The notes: a model not told the origin generated them from the sequence alone. Shown: positions 1 to 10,182, numbered from the stretch's first letter. The stretch is 36,126 nt of DNA from a bacterium (GCA_021372575.1 JAJFUE010000098.1:1-36126); one strand, 5' to 3'. A program made the numbers and translations.

Positions 1-1
1 G

Positions 2-694
2 ATGGCCAAGCTCGGGCAAAAAGCCGAGAACAAATGGGTCGGCGTCAACTGCGGAATCATGGACCAGCTTATTTCGGCCGAGGGCCGCGCCGGCCATGCC
101 CTGCTGATCGATTGCCGGTCGCTGGAGCTCAAGCCGTATCCGCTCCCGGCCGGCGCCAGCGTCGTGATCATGGACACCGCCACGCGGCGCGGGCTGGAGG
201 GCTCGGCGTATAACGAGCGCCGCGCGCAGTGCGACAAGGTTTCGGCATTCTTCGGGGTCAAGGTGCTGCGCGACGTAAGCGCCGAACAGTTCGAAGCGCG
301 CGCCGGCGAACTGGACGAGACGGCGCGGCGCCGCGCCCGCCACGTGATCACCGAAAACGCCCGCACGCTGGCGGCCGCCAAGGCGATGGCCGCCGGCGAC
401 GCCGTGACGCTTGGCCGGCTCATGAACGAAAGCCACGCCAGCCTGCGCGACGATTTCGAGGTGACGAACAAGGAACTCAACGACATCGTCGAGGCGTCGC
501 TGAAGGCCGAGGGGTGCTTCGGGGCGCGGATGACCGGGGCCGGATTCGGCGGCTGCGCCGTGGCGCTCGTGGCAACGGCGGCCGCGCCGGCATTCATCGA
601 ACAGGTCAGCGCGAAGTATCAGCGCGTGACGGGCCTGAAACCGGCGCTTTACCTGTGCCAGGCCACCGCGGGCGCGGAGATCGTCGAAGGTTAA
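2..694 (+). CDS. galK: Galactokinase, C-terminal part (5' end outside window)
   Basis: GHMP-family kinase that phosphorylates galactose to galactose 1-phosphate in the cytoplasm (Leloir pathway). The visible 230 residues carry the galactokinase motif GVNCGIMDQ near residue 14, which contains the catalytic Asp, and the late glycine-rich GHMP motif MTGAGFGGCAVAL around residues 176-188. The reading frame is open to the left edge and the N-terminal substrate-recognition region is missing, so the ATG at 2 is internal and the true start lies outside the window. Typical galactokinases are about 380 residues, so roughly 60% is present. It converges on a secreted alpha-galactosidase gene, which fits a galactoside-utilisation locus. 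A strong palindromic terminator follows the stop codon. Confidence 0.93.
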   Translation: MAKLGQKAENKWVGVNCGIMDQLISAEGRAGHALLIDCRSLELKPYPLPAGASVVIMDTATRRGLEGSAYNERRAQCDKVSAFFGVKVLRDVSAEQFEARAGELDETARRRARHVITENARTLAAAKAMAAGDAVTLGRLMNESHASLRDDFEVTNKELNDIVEASLKAEGCFGARMTGAGFGGCAVALVATAAAPAFIEQVSAKYQRVTGLKPALYLCQATAGAEIVEG

Positions 695-710
695 CGCCGA
701 CAAAAAATCA

Positions 711-743
711 TGGGTTGAATCGCAACAGCTGCGATTCAACCCA
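711..743. terminator. Bidirectional terminator between galK and the alpha-galactosidase gene
   Basis: A perfect 14-bp inverted repeat (711-724 with 730-743) encloses a 5-nt loop. An A-run at 702-707 on the left gives a U-tract for minus-strand transcripts, and TTTT at 747-750 on the right serves the plus strand. It sits exactly between two convergent genes, as expected for a shared intrinsic terminator. Confidence 0.8.
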
Positions 744-784
744 CGGTTTTGGACGCCGAACCGCTGACGCGGTCCCGGACGGGA

Positions 785-2359
785 TTATTTTACGCTCGTC
801 AACTTGTAGAGCATCACGCCGTGCGGGGGGACCGTGGCGGAGATGCTGTCCTCGATGTCGGGCAGGTCCTTCTGGCGCCAAAGATCTCGCACGCGCTGCT
901 TTCCGGCAATGCCTTGCGCGGCTTCAAGGTTTTTGAGCGTGACCGTCGATTTGACGTCGCCGCGGTTGAGGAAGCACAGGGCCACGGAGCCATCTTCCAG
1001 GGGCTTGCCATAGACGTGAACGTCGCCGAGCTTCGCGATTCGGACCGCCTGGATGCCGCGCGCGTCCTGGTCGATGGCCAGCACCTCGTCATTGGTCAAC
1101 AGGCCCAGCGTGAACGGGTCGAGCTTCGTCAGGTCGCAGCCGATCAGCAGCGGCGCCGACATCATGCACCACATGGAGATGTGGGCATACTGCTCGTCCG
1201 GCGTCAGGTGCGTGGGGTGCATTTTCGTCCGGATGCCGACCCAGCCGACGACCAGCATGTCGGGATCGTTCCAATGGCCGGGGCGGGCGACGGTGGCCCA
1301 GGCCTCCTGGGCGTCGATGATGCCGGTGATCGAGAACAGGTTTTGCTGGTCCAGGCGCGGGGCCCAATGATCCCAGATGTCGCCGGTCGTGCGCCACGCG
1401 TTGCAGTTCTTTGCGAGCTCGAAGCGGTTGTCGAAGGGCGCCTTGTTCGAAAGGCTGAAGACAACGTCCCTGCCGGTGGCGATCAGCGCATCGTTCATTT
1501 CCTGCGTGCTCGGGAGGTCGTTGGGGACCCAGTCGTATTTGAGGTAATCGATGCCCCATTCGGCGTATTGGCGGGCGTCGGCCTGGGCGAAGCGATACGG
1601 GCCGAGCTTCTTGCCCTTGGCGCCGCCGAGCCGCTCGCGGGTCCATTCGCCTTGAGGATTATCACCCGTCCCGCCGGGGAAATTCGCGTAGGACGTCATC
1701 CACGGCGTCGAGTAGATGCCCGCCTTCAGGCCCATGGCATGGATGCGGTCGCACAGCCCCTTGATGTCGGGGAACTTCTCGTTGCCCTGCAGGGCGTAAT
1801 CCTTGCCGGTGCGCTTGCCCTGCCAGGTGTCGTCGATGTTGACGTAGGTCCAGCCGTGGTTGATCAAACCGGATGAGACAATAATCTCGGCCGAGCGAAG
1901 CATCTTCTCTTGATCGATGTCATGGGCCCAGCTGTTCCAGCTGTTCCAGCCCATGGGCGGGGTCAGCGCGATCTCCTGGCCGACGACGATCTTGAAGTTC
2001 CTGCTGGCCGAGCCGAGGGCGTTGCGCGCCTTGAGAACGACGGGGTACGAGCCCTCGCCGGCCACCGCCCCGGTGATCCGGCCGGTCTGGCGATCGATCT
2101 TCAAGCCGTCGGGCAGGCCCTCGGCGCCGAATTCCATCGGGCGGTTGCCCGTGGCCGGAATGGTGTATAAGAACGGCGCATTGGGACGCACGCCGAACAC
2201 GCTGGGGCCGTTGATTTTCGGCGCGGGCGACGGCGGCGGCGTCAGGATGCATTGGGACAAATCGGTTGTGTCGTGTTGGCGCAAAACGCCCGTGAGCGAG
2301 CACGAAGCATTCGTCAGCGCCAGCGCCAGCGCGGATAAAACCAGCAGCAAATTCCTCAT
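785..2359 (-). CDS. Secreted GH27 alpha-galactosidase with N-terminal Ig-like domain
   Basis: Glycoside hydrolase family 27 enzyme predicted to remove terminal alpha-galactosyl residues outside the cytoplasm. The start chosen (MRNLLLVLSAL) has a strong AGGAGGGG ribosome-binding site 4-5 nt upstream; a longer frame begins at 2434 without such a site. Residues 1-20 form a signal peptide ending in NASC, a weak lipobox, so a lipoprotein is possible. Residues about 50-125 resemble a putative Ig/cadherin-like (He_PIG) domain (LPDGLKIDRQTGRITG). The GH27 barrel follows with TPPMGWNSWN, the nucleophile Asp in YLKYDW (about residue 276) and the acid/base region HWNDPDML (about 363-370), then a C-terminal beta-sandwich. 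Full length is 524 residues. It lies 99 nt downstream of the ELWxDGT gene on the same strand and may be co-transcribed with it. The neighbouring galactokinase could use the released galactose. Confidence 0.92.
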   Translation of the reverse strand: MRNLLLVLSALALALTNASCSLTGVLRQHDTTDLSQCILTPPPSPAPKINGPSVFGVRPNAPFLYTIPATGNRPMEFGAEGLPDGLKIDRQTGRITGAVAGEGSYPVVLKARNALGSASRNFKIVVGQEIALTPPMGWNSWNSWAHDIDQEKMLRSAEIIVSSGLINHGWTYVNIDDTWQGKRTGKDYALQGNEKFPDIKGLCDRIHAMGLKAGIYSTPWMTSYANFPGGTGDNPQGEWTRERLGGAKGKKLGPYRFAQADARQYAEWGIDYLKYDWVPNDLPSTQEMNDALIATGRDVVFSLSNKAPFDNRFELAKNCNAWRTTGDIWDHWAPRLDQQNLFSITGIIDAQEAWATVARPGHWNDPDMLVVGWVGIRTKMHPTHLTPDEQYAHISMWCMMSAPLLIGCDLTKLDPFTLGLLTNDEVLAIDQDARGIQAVRIAKLGDVHVYGKPLEDGSVALCFLNRGDVKSTVTLKNLEAAQGIAGKQRVRDLWRQKDLPDIEDSISATVPPHGVMLYKLTSVK

Positions 2360-2458
2360 CCGATCCCCTCCTGATTCGTCTGTGTCACTTCTTTCGAGGC
2401 ACACCTGTATCGCATGCGGCCGCGTGGAAATCAACCGTTTGAATGCGGGATCTGAAGA

Positions 2459-5400
2459 TTATCGATACAGCATCCAGGCGCCGGCAGCGTTACGCGGCTG
2501 GCCGGTGACGGTGAAATATGCGCTCCACGCCTGAAGCGATGAATTGGTTTCGCTGACGGCGCGGATTCGATAGTCGGAACCTGGCTGAACGGGCGGCAGC
2601 GCGATCTGCTCGATGCCGGTGCCGCCGGCTCCCCAGGCGTCCCGAAGGATCGCGATCGGCTGCGAGCCTTTCCAGAGCTCGAGGCGCACGACGGAGCCCG
2701 CCGTCACGGTGTCGGTCCGCCAACGGATCGTCAGCCAGCCGCCGTTGGCGACCACATCGCCGGCCTTCGGCGCAAGGATCTCGACCTCCTCCGGGACGTA
2801 CGCCCAAAGTTCCTTGCCCCACACGCCATCGTTGGCCGCGATCACGATCCGGCCGTCGCCCTTGAGGAAGAAATCGGGGCCCAGATCGGTCAGCACGGTT
2901 TCGTCGGGTTCGAGCAGCATCAGCATTTTCGTGCCGGCCGCCGTGCCGTCGGAAACCCACAATTGCTTGCCGCTCGCGGCGTTATTCGTAAAGAAGAAGC
3001 GCGTCCCGACGGCCCGGTCCGAATCGTAACCATCCTCGACCAGGTTCAGTCCCGACTTGAGGAGCGTCGTCCCGGCCGGCGTGCCGTCGCTCACCCAAAG
3101 CTCGCTGCGACCATAAACAGCCGGGTCCCGGAGCACGGAGAGGAACAACTTGCCATCGGTCGTGAGCTGCTTTCGGACGTTTCTTGCGTCCGGGAACGTT
3201 GCGAGCGCGATACAGCCGGCGGGAGTGCCGTCGGACTTGCGAACGACAAGATCCCTCGTCAGCGAAAAGCGTGTCGTTTCGCACGTATAAAACAGGCTGC
3301 TGCCGTAACTGATGAGCCCGCTGAACGCGCTGACGGTGGTTCCCTCATCGACGGTGCTGACCACGGACGCGCCGTTGATCTTCAGCAGTTTCGGTCCCCT
3401 GTCCATGCCGTAATCCTCAAGGCAATAGAGGTTGCCGCCCATCCTGACAAGATACATTAGGTGGGACCCCGAGCTGATCATGGTAGTATTGGCAACCGTG
3501 CCATCGGTCTTCCACAGCGACGAATACGGCATAAAATAGAACAGGCCGTTGAACTCCGACCAGAAATCGGGCGCGCTGCTATTGATCTTGAATGTGCCGC
3601 CGGGAGTGCCATCGGTGCGCCACAGCCTGAAATTGCCGTCTTCGAGCACGTTGAAATATAGAAGCCCGCCAACTTCGGCAACGCATTCGACCCAACTGTC
3701 CGGAAAGGATTTGACCATCACGGTCTCCGCGGCCGTCCCGTCGCTTTTCCAAAGTTGGAAGTTCAATCCGCCGGCGGGAGACCGCAGGACAAACCACAGG
3801 CAACTGGCGGCAGGGAAAAGGTCCAGGGACGAACCGGCGTTGTTGATGACGGGGAGCGTAAAGATCGGCTGCGTTCCGGCCACCGTGCCGTCGGAGCGCC
3901 ACAGGCGACCGATATATTTCGCATCCGAGCCGGTGAAGTAAAGCGCGCCTCTCCACGAGACCAGATTGCCCGCGTATGAGCTGCCGGCGCCGGGCACCAG
4001 ATCAACGAGCAGTTTGGTTCCCGCCTCGCTCAGGTCGCTGCGCCAGACTTCCTGGCCGTGTTCCTCGTCCATGCCGAGGAATTTCGCAGTGCCGTTGGTC
4101 TCCGCGAACGGCGCCTTGACACCCGACCAGGTCCGGTACTGCAGGGTCCCGAATTTCACCGTTCCGCCCGCGGTGCCGTCGCTGCACCAGAGCTGGCCGG
4201 TGCCGCTCCATGCCAGGGATCCGCTGCTTTTCTCCGGGAACCGGCCAAAAATCATGCGATTTGAATTGGCGTCGAGGAACCCGGGGACGGCCTCGCCGGG
4301 CGGGGAAATCAACGTCGGCGTCGTCGCCGAATCGATGACCTGCAGACCGGCATTGTTCAGGAAACAGGACTTGCCGGCGAACGCGACGATGTCGCGCACA
4401 TCGGATGCAATGCCGGGGATTTGTTCGAGCGCGTTCGTGACGGTGTCCACCCGGTACAGGGCCGGGGCACACCCACCCCACGGTATGCCAAACGGCACCT
4501 CGGTCGTCCCGAAATAAAGTTTCGATCCGACGGCGACAAACTGGATGAACTCCGATCTTGGATACGCGCTGAAGATGCGGGACGTTCCGGCCTGGGTGCC
4601 GTCGCTCGTCCAGAGCTCGTAATGCGGATACAGGATCGGACCGATATTCGGCTTCAATCCCGCTTGAACCACATACGGATCCACAAGCTTCGTGAAGAAC
4701 AACCTGTTGTTCACGAAAAGAATGCGCGCGCACGAAACCTGGAGAAGCAAACTCGTCCCCGAGGCGGAACCGTCGGTCTTCCAGATGGCGTCTTGCCCGT
4801 TGGAATCCTTGGCGGAGAAATAAACCACGCCGTTGCCGACCGTGAGCAGCGTTGGGGTCGAGGAGCCGCCGGGGCGCAGGTCCTTGACCATTTTCGTTCC
4901 GCCGGCGGTGCCGTCGGAGCGCCAGAGCTCGTCGCCGTCGATGCCATCGTTGGCGCCGAAATAGAGGATGTTGTTGAGCACGGCGAAATCGTGCGGCGAG
5001 GAGGACGCCGCGCCGGGATTGATGTCTTTCACCTTGACCGTGCCGGCCGTGGTGCCGTCGGTTTTCCAGAGCTCGGCGCCCGAGACGCCGTCGTCGGCCG
5101 CGAAATAAAGCGTCCCGCCGATCGCGGTCGCAAACTGAACGCCGGACGGCTCGAATCCCGGGCGGATGTCACGCACGAGGCGCGTCCCGGCCGCGGTGCC
5201 GTCGCTGCGCCAAAGCTCGCGGCCGGCGTCCGGATGCAGGGCCGTGAAATACAGGACGCCGTTTGCGACGACGAACCGGTCGGGATCGGACGAGGCGGCG
5301 CCCGGGAAAACGTCCTTCAGAAGATACGTTCCGGCGCTCGTGCCGTCGGAAACCCACAGCTCAAGGCCGCGGTCCTTGTCGGCGTTGGCGAAGAACAGCC

Positions 5401-5554
5401 GCTGGCCAACCATCGCATGAACCGGCGGCCGGGTCTTGATTTCACTGGAGATGCCGGTTCGGATGTCCTTGACGAGGCGCAGCGAATCCGCCTGGGCATG
5501 GTTCAGGCTGAAAACCAGAATTATCAAGATCGCGATAAGATGCGGGGGTTTCAT
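2459..5554 (-). CDS. Secreted ELWxDGT-repeat protein
   Basis: Large exported protein of 1031 residues built from about fifteen repeats with the signature ELWxSDGTxxGT followed by a hydrophobic run (e.g. ELWRSDGTAAGT, ELWKTDGTTAGT, QLWVSDGTAAGT). Some copies are degenerate (AIWKTDGS, EVWRSDLSEAGT). Such repeats probably fold as beta-propeller blades; no enzymatic residues are evident. Residues 1-23 (MKPPHLIAILIILVFSLNHAQA) form a Sec signal peptide. This start is favoured over 5605 because of the signal peptide and an upstream GGAG. The last 90 or so residues look like a Kre9/Ig-type module often found at the end of surface proteins. No membrane anchor or sorting motif is seen. The function is unknown; being upstream of the alpha-galactosidase suggests, without proving, a role at the cell surface in carbohydrate binding. 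Confidence 0.87.
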   Translation of the reverse strand: MKPPHLIAILIILVFSLNHAQADSLRLVKDIRTGISSEIKTRPPVHAMVGQRLFFANADKDRGLELWVSDGTSAGTYLLKDVFPGAASSDPDRFVVANGVLYFTALHPDAGRELWRSDGTAAGTRLVRDIRPGFEPSGVQFATAIGGTLYFAADDGVSGAELWKTDGTTAGTVKVKDINPGAASSSPHDFAVLNNILYFGANDGIDGDELWRSDGTAGGTKMVKDLRPGGSSTPTLLTVGNGVVYFSAKDSNGQDAIWKTDGSASGTSLLLQVSCARILFVNNRLFFTKLVDPYVVQAGLKPNIGPILYPHYELWTSDGTQAGTSRIFSAYPRSEFIQFVAVGSKLYFGTTEVPFGIPWGGCAPALYRVDTVTNALEQIPGIASDVRDIVAFAGKSCFLNNAGLQVIDSATTPTLISPPGEAVPGFLDANSNRMIFGRFPEKSSGSLAWSGTGQLWCSDGTAGGTVKFGTLQYRTWSGVKAPFAETNGTAKFLGMDEEHGQEVWRSDLSEAGTKLLVDLVPGAGSSYAGNLVSWRGALYFTGSDAKYIGRLWRSDGTVAGTQPIFTLPVINNAGSSLDLFPAASCLWFVLRSPAGGLNFQLWKSDGTAAETVMVKSFPDSWVECVAEVGGLLYFNVLEDGNFRLWRTDGTPGGTFKINSSAPDFWSEFNGLFYFMPYSSLWKTDGTVANTTMISSGSHLMYLVRMGGNLYCLEDYGMDRGPKLLKINGASVVSTVDEGTTVSAFSGLISYGSSLFYTCETTRFSLTRDLVVRKSDGTPAGCIALATFPDARNVRKQLTTDGKLFLSVLRDPAVYGRSELWVSDGTPAGTTLLKSGLNLVEDGYDSDRAVGTRFFFTNNAASGKQLWVSDGTAAGTKMLMLLEPDETVLTDLGPDFFLKGDGRIVIAANDGVWGKELWAYVPEEVEILAPKAGDVVANGGWLTIRWRTDTVTAGSVVRLELWKGSQPIAILRDAWGAGGTGIEQIALPPVQPGSDYRIRAVSETNSSLQAWSAYFTVTGQPRNAAGAWMLYR

Positions 5555-5827
5555 CCTCGTCACTCCACTTCGGTATTGCTCTTGCCGGATGGAATCGCCC
5601 GACATGCAATTCGAGCCGTCTCATGTAACCAACTCATTTAACTTATATACCGGTCACGAACCGGCAACAACCGTATTATCCATTCGGGAGCCGGCAACGC
5701 CGGCCGCGCCGACTCTTAAAAAAACCGGGTTTTCGCTTGCCAAATTCCGGATTGGGTCCCAACATATGGAATGAGAGGGTGGAAGTGTGGCTTTTACCCT
5801 CCGAATTTGGTATTGAGGTAGGACGCC

Positions 5828-6963
<1,136 letters not shown>

Positions 6964-7352
6964 GTTCGTGGATCGTCGATCGTCTTCGTGCTCGTAATCC
7001 TAAGCTGGCGTAGCCAGAACCAAATGATTGCATACCGTCCGGTTGTTTCTTGACCGGCGAATTCATCCGAGACCCGAGCCCCGGCAAGGGGCGACACAAA
7101 TTTGTATCGCTCCGTTGTGCCGCCCCTGCCGGGGCTCGGTATGACTGATGGAACTGCTGTCCCAGCGCTGACGCGCTGGGCTAACTTGTGTCGCCCCTGC
7201 CGGGGCTGGGCGTTCCATGACATGCGACTGCGTTCTCCAATATTTGTGCTCATTTTACATTCAATTTGGCGTGTTACAGAGTAATCGTAATCGAAACACA
7301 TCGATCAAGAAATGGCCGGCGAGGGCGCCGGCGAACTTTTTGCGTTTAGGTT
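6964..7352. repeat. Palindrome-rich intergenic region without a gene
   Basis: No convincing gene is seen in these 389 nt. Arms 7074-7099 and 7115-7139 (CCGAGCCCCGGCA / TGCCGGGGCTCGG cores) form a long near-perfect hairpin. A third copy of the right arm lies at 7186-7210. A perfect 8-bp stem with a 4-nt loop (CCCAGCGC/GCGCTGGG) occupies 7161-7180. Short fragments of the GATTAC/GAGCAC repeat family occur in reverse orientation at 6986-6999 and 7281-7295. The hairpin just after glnB could also end its transcript, although no clear U-tract follows. Confidence 0.65.
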
Positions 7353-7874
7353 TTAAACCGACGCAATCGCCTTTTCCATGAAGGCCCTCATGCTGGGCGC
7401 GATCACTTTAATAATCTTGATGCGCTCGTAAATCAGGATTTCTTCATGATCGAGCTGCACGATTGGACAATCTTCGCGGGATTTTCTAAATTTCGTGTCG
7501 AAACAAACCGGATCATAATTGCAGGCAAAAGGATTGCCAAATTGAAGGTAACCGTTGCTTAAACACGTAGGATAGAGACCCGGGTCGCGCAAGATTTTAT
7601 CCCTTACATGAATTTCATTCTCGTCTTGATTCGGTGCCGTTGCAAAAAACATGATTCCGCCGACTTCAAATTCGGGAAATTGAAATCGCGTTGCGAAAAG
7701 ATAATATAGGCTCGGGAAAACAAGACCGGCGCGCTGTTCGACCGCTTCGATCCAGTCGTCGGGCTGATCTGATGCCTGAATAACAGGCTTACCCATAGCA
7801 ACCTCTCCGATGCGCCTGGCCGCATCGACGAAGCGCTGCACCAATTCATCGTCACTCTTGCTGTTCCGATTCAC
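7353..7874 (-). CDS. SMI1/KNR4 (SUKH) family protein
   Basis: A 173-residue soluble protein resembling the SUKH superfamily. The N-terminal helical part leads to IEAVEQRAGLVFPSLYYLF, the family's LP-x-x-Y-like helix, followed by the GGIMFFAT strand and a C-terminal FDT...PIVQLDHEE segment typical of SMI1/KNR4 domains. Many SUKH proteins are immunity proteins against secreted toxins or have regulatory roles; which applies here is unknown. The start codon is GTG at 7874 and the ribosome-binding site is weak. It lies 34 nt downstream of the HEPN gene on the same strand and could be co-transcribed with the MNT/HEPN pair. No nuclease toxin gene is visible beside it. Confidence 0.72.
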   Translation of the reverse strand: MNRNSKSDDELVQRFVDAARRIGEVAMGKPVIQASDQPDDWIEAVEQRAGLVFPSLYYLFATRFQFPEFEVGGIMFFATAPNQDENEIHVRDKILRDPGLYPTCLSNGYLQFGNPFACNYDPVCFDTKFRKSREDCPIVQLDHEEILIYERIKIIKVIAPSMRAFMEKAIASV

Positions 7875-7908
7875 GATTCGCGATCCGTTCTCTCACAAAA
7901 AACGGCGT

Positions 7909-8316
7909 CTATTCGGATTTGACAACCAAAAGCAGATTGGATGCCCAAGCGATTGTGCTTGTCACCCAATTCGCCAGTTCGGCCCGGTCAAATACAATTG
8001 TCGCACCATCAATTTCATCTTCATAACGAAACACAGAACCGTAAGGGGTGAGCGTCGGCAATTCGCCGGCATCAGGTGGTTGTGGAATTTCGTTTTGCCG
8101 GATCAATTCAAGCAACATTGCCACATTATGCGTGCGCGGATAGATGATTGCTCGGTCGGTGAGAACAGACTTAATTGCTTTCTCAACAGCCTGTTGGGCA
8201 TGAAAACCGATGGTCCAAACAGGAACGGTTTCGCCATCGATCAGTCGCGAAAGCACGATCGCATCTCCCTTTGCCTTCTCTAGAAGAAGCAGGGCCGACT
8301 CATGCGACGCGTTCAT
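7909..8316 (-). CDS. HEPN-domain protein (HI0074-like partner of nucleotidyltransferase)
   Basis: A 135-residue all-alpha protein with the HEPN core helix FHAQQAVEKAIKSVL (residues 38-52) and the following YPRTHNVAMLL helix. Such proteins pair with a minimal nucleotidyltransferase as a toxin-antitoxin or two-component module. In HEPN ribonucleases the catalytic motif is R-x4-6-H. Here the nearest arrangement (R55, R61, H63) does not match, so ribonuclease activity is doubtful and the HI0074-type, non-nuclease subgroup is favoured. The start overlaps the 3' end of the MNT gene by 17 nt, a strong sign of translational coupling. Confidence 0.82.
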   Translation of the reverse strand: MNASHESALLLLEKAKGDAIVLSRLIDGETVPVWTIGFHAQQAVEKAIKSVLTDRAIIYPRTHNVAMLLELIRQNEIPQPPDAGELPTLTPYGSVFRYEDEIDGATIVFDRAELANWVTSTIAWASNLLLVVKSE

Positions 8317-8617
8317 AGATTATGCCCTCCTGGGCCGCGCGCCAGGCGAGTGTGTTGGGCGTGTCTTTCCAATGGTCATACTGGTCCTGGCTGAGCACAA
8401 CGACATCCGCGGGGATGAGCTTTTCGCCGAGCAGCCTCGCGAGGCGTGTCATTTCGGCATGCCGATCCGGTACATTTTGCTGGATGACCAGAAGATCCAC
8501 ATCGCTGTCCGGCTTCGCATCGCCACGCGCCCAGGAACCGAACAAAATGACTTTTGATCCCGGCGCAGCAACCAGAAGCTCATTGACAGCCTGATCAATA
8601 ATGTTCTCGTTTACCAT
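8300..8617 (-). CDS. Minimal nucleotidyltransferase (MNT), partner of HEPN protein
   Basis: A 105-residue protein of the DNA polymerase beta-type nucleotidyltransferase fold. The motif GSWARGDAKPDSDVDLLV spans residues 27-44. It holds the GS pair and the metal-binding Asp39 and Asp41. In characterised MNT/HEPN modules the MNT modifies the HEPN partner with AMP and acts as antitoxin; this pair may do the same. A GTG at 8623 also opens the frame, but a GAGGTG Shine-Dalgarno sequence abuts that GTG and is spaced properly for the ATG at 8617, which is therefore chosen. It is the first gene of a tight cluster with HEPN and possibly SUKH. Confidence 0.85.
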   Translation of the reverse strand: MVNENIIDQAVNELLVAAPGSKVILFGSWARGDAKPDSDVDLLVIQQNVPDRHAEMTRLARLLGEKLIPADVVVLSQDQYDHWKDTPNTLAWRAAQEGIIYERVA

Positions 8618-8697
8618 GTTCACTCACCTCACCGGATTCAGCAAAAGTAGCATACCGATCAGCTTTTAATAAATATTTGATCCACGATCCACGAAAC

Positions 8698-10182
8698 TTA
8701 CATCGCACCGTAACCCGTAATCACCACCACGAACGTTTTTGCCAGGATCTTGAAGTCCAGCCGCAGCGACCAGTTGTCGATGTATTCCAGGTCCAGCTTC
8801 ATCCAGGTCTCGAACGGCAGCATGTTGCGGCCGCTGACCTGCCACAGGCACGTGATGCCGGGCTTCATCGAGAGACGGCGGCGCTGCCAGCGGTCGTATT
8901 GGACGACTTCGTCGGGCAACGGCGGACGCGGGCCGACAAGGCTCATCTCGCCGCGGAGGACGTTCCAGAGCTGCGGCAGCTCGTCGATCGAGGTCTTGCG
9001 CAGGAAGCGGCCGACCGGCGTCACGCGCGGGTCGCGGCGCATCTTGAAGACCGGGCCTTCCTGCTCGTTGAGCGCGGCCAGGGCGGCTTTTTCCTGGTCG
9101 GCGCCGGGTCGCATCGTGCGGAACTTGTAGAGCGTGAACAAGCGGCCGTTGAGGCCGCAACGCGTCTGGCGGAACAGGATCGGCGCGCCGCGCTCTGAGG
9201 TCATCCGAATCGCCAGCGCCGATGCCAGCATCACCGGCGAGAACAAAGCCAACAGCCCCACGGCCGCGATCCGGTCGAACGTGTGTTTGAACAACAGCGC
9301 CGGACCCATCGGGCGCGTCGGCCAGTAGGATAGCACCGGCACGTCCTCGAACCAGTCGATGAGCGGCCGGGCGATGTGCGCGCGGAAGAAATTGAGCGGA
9401 AGGTGCGTGCGCACGCCCATTTCCTCGCAAACGGCCATGAGCGGCCGCACGGCCGAGATCGGCGCCGAATCCGGGATGAACACGACCTCGTCGATGGCGC
9501 GGCCCCACAGGACCTCCGGTGCGCGTGAAAGATCGGACAGGATCGGGTGGCCGAGCGAGGCCTCGGGGATAGCATCGGGCGCGAACGCATCGCCCTGGAA
9601 ATCGGGCCGGTCGGTGATGATCCCCTCGATCTGGACGCCCCAGATCGGATGGCCGCCGATGGCCGCGGCGAACTCGGCGAGCGGCTCGCCGGAGCCGACG
9701 AGGATCACGCGCCGCAAATGGTGCCCGCGAGCCCGGCGCGCCCGCAGGAACAGGCTCATGCACCACGCCTTCGCGACCAGCAGCGCCCACGCGATCGGCG
9801 GCAGGATCAGGATCATCGCGCGCGACGTCGAGCGCGCCCCGGCAGTCGCCAGCCAGTGACCGAACACAAAGTCGATCGCCATGAGCAGGATTGCGGATTC
9901 GACGCAGGAGAGCGCGGTTAACCGGGCGATCGGCCCCACGCGGCCGCCCAGCCGCTGGGCCGAATAGAGGCCGTTATACATGAGCGCAGCGACCAGAACG
10001 ACGGGCGCCACCGGCAGCAGCCAGACGTAATACATCAGCCGCGACGGCGGCACGAGGTCCGGCGCGAGGAACATGCTGATCAGCGTGCGCAGCACGTGCG
10101 CGGCAAAAAACGCAGCCGCCGTCAGGACGAGGTCCAGCGCAACCGTGATCTGACGCAGGATGTATTGTTTCTCTCGCAACAT
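8698..10182 (-). CDS. Polyprenyl glycosylphosphotransferase (initiating sugar transferase)
   Basis: A 494-residue inner-membrane enzyme that transfers a sugar phosphate to undecaprenyl phosphate, the first step of exopolysaccharide or O-antigen repeat assembly. The N-terminal half has about four or five hydrophobic segments (residues 10-40, 50-70, 90-110, 122-145), then a CoA-binding-like cytoplasmic domain with the glycine motif VILVGSGE. Another membrane helix follows (about 302-325), then the catalytic domain. The domain contains the conserved FRTM, TSIDELPQLWNVL, GEMSLVGPRP and KPGITCLWQVSGR motifs. It resembles the WbaP/WcaJ type; the sugar specificity cannot be read. No glycosyltransferase, flippase or polymerase genes are adjacent, so it stands alone here. 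Confidence 0.92.
   Translation of the reverse strand: MLREKQYILRQITVALDLVLTAAAFFAAHVLRTLISMFLAPDLVPPSRLMYYVWLLPVAPVVLVAALMYNGLYSAQRLGGRVGPIARLTALSCVESAILLMAIDFVFGHWLATAGARSTSRAMILILPPIAWALLVAKAWCMSLFLRARRARGHHLRRVILVGSGEPLAEFAAAIGGHPIWGVQIEGIITDRPDFQGDAFAPDAIPEASLGHPILSDLSRAPEVLWGRAIDEVVFIPDSAPISAVRPLMAVCEEMGVRTHLPLNFFRAHIARPLIDWFEDVPVLSYWPTRPMGPALLFKHTFDRIAAVGLLALFSPVMLASALAIRMTSERGAPILFRQTRCGLNGRLFTLYKFRTMRPGADQEKAALAALNEQEGPVFKMRRDPRVTPVGRFLRKTSIDELPQLWNVLRGEMSLVGPRPPLPDEVVQYDRWQRRRLSMKPGITCLWQVSGRNMLPFETWMKLDLEYIDNWSLRLDFKILAKTFVVVITGYGAM

Noticed and set aside
749-1876. Long plus-strand open frame opposite the alpha-galactosidase
   Set aside because: It is antisense to a gene with clear GH27 motifs, has Arg/Asp/Val-rich composition typical of GC-rich shadow frames, and lacks a ribosome-binding site.
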